Source of the DNA: Chrysogorgia sp. JL179-B06
Taxonomy: Eukaryota > Cnidaria > Anthozoa > Scleralcyonacea > Chrysogorgiidae
Length of the DNA: 64,000 bases
Direction of reading: 5' to 3'
Assembly (NCBI GenBank): GCA_035772405.1
Contig: JAYKKM010000054.1
Location: 1,818,001 to 1,882,000, forward strand
Shown: positions 63,935-64,000 of the stretch, in pieces
Position numbering within the stretch: position 1 is the stretch's first letter
How the letters are laid out: the number at the start of each line of letters is the position of its first letter
Made by a program: the position numbers and the translations under genes
The notes under the pieces: generated by a model
Told to the model about the DNA's origin: nothing
Database searches by the model: none
What the model saw: the letters and a program-made list of their open reading frames with translations, nothing else

Positions 63935-64000
63935 CATATCAACTCACGACTCGCTCTCAGCAACGGCCTACTGTACGTCAGAGCGCCGCACTAGATTCGC
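63935..64000 (+). mobile_element. Start of a tRNA-derived SINE, cut by the window edge
   Basis: ACTCACGACTCGCTCTCAGC followed by AACGGCCTACTGTACGTCAG and CGCCGCACTAG aligns with the 5' part of the SINE at 22405 with several substitutions and a deletion. Confidence 0.6.

Overview
The window is animal nuclear DNA. Two conserved eukaryotic genes with introns run left to right: the 3' half of UTP18 (exons 4136-13382) and the 5' half of WBP4 (exons from about 26990 to 63786, continuing past the right edge). Between them, on the minus strand, lie exons of a gene that combines dihydroneopterin aldolase (FolB) and hydroxymethyl-dihydropterin pyrophosphokinase (HPPK/FolK), folate-biosynthesis enzymes that animals are generally considered to lack. 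A nuclear tRNA-Ile(AAU) sits in a WBP4 intron. The density of CR1/L2-type LINEs, foldback MITEs and a Polinton suggests a cnidarian, probably anthozoan; that assignment is inference.

Layout. 1-4130: decayed LINE pieces and a foldback element. 4136-13382: UTP18 WD40 exons with introns filled by foldback elements, two LINE copies and a 1.84-kb Mutator-like element (9-bp target duplication). 13575-14849: a second element of that family. 17421-19523: FolB/HPPK exons interrupted by TA-flanked MITEs. 20-27 kb: a nested transposon complex in which a 2.7-kb near-palindrome sits in the terminal repeat of another element. 27-36.5 kb: WBP4 exons 2-4, the tRNA, a 32-bp minisatellite split by a LINE, and related satellites. 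36.8-41.2 kb: a hAT element, a hAT MITE and a LINE 3' end.

41260-60639 is a 19,380-bp, apparently complete Polinton/Maverick inserted in the WBP4 intron. It begins AG, ends CT, has long terminal inverted repeats (686 and 770 bp) and a perfect 6-bp target duplication (GTTGTT). Every recognised gene in it is open. It encodes protein-primed DNA polymerase B, a chromodomain integrase, a double jelly-roll major capsid candidate, an A32-type packaging ATPase, a zinc-ribbon (possibly VLTF3-like) protein, a BRO-N/VRR-NUC/zinc-finger nuclease, a cellular-type thymidine kinase, a fibre-like protein, two tandem jelly-roll-like paralogues, two tandem C-terminal membrane-anchor paralogues, two probable N-myristoylated proteins, several small membrane or basic proteins and a 46-residue basic ORF. 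No adenain-type maturation protease is visible. Genes near the left end read left and genes in the right half read right, so the outermost gene at each end finishes inside the terminal repeat.

Right of the Polinton come a decayed pogo/Tigger-type transposase, AT-rich intron, WBP4 exons 5 and 6 (start of the first WW domain), and the truncated start of a tRNA-derived SINE also seen at 22.4 kb. The most unusual points are the FolB-HPPK gene in an animal, the thymidine kinase and nuclease cargo of the Polinton, two tandem duplications in it that left fossil pieces of neighbouring genes, terminal hairpins whose arms resemble each other more than the opposite end, and the nested palindrome whose insertion can be read against an intact copy of its target.
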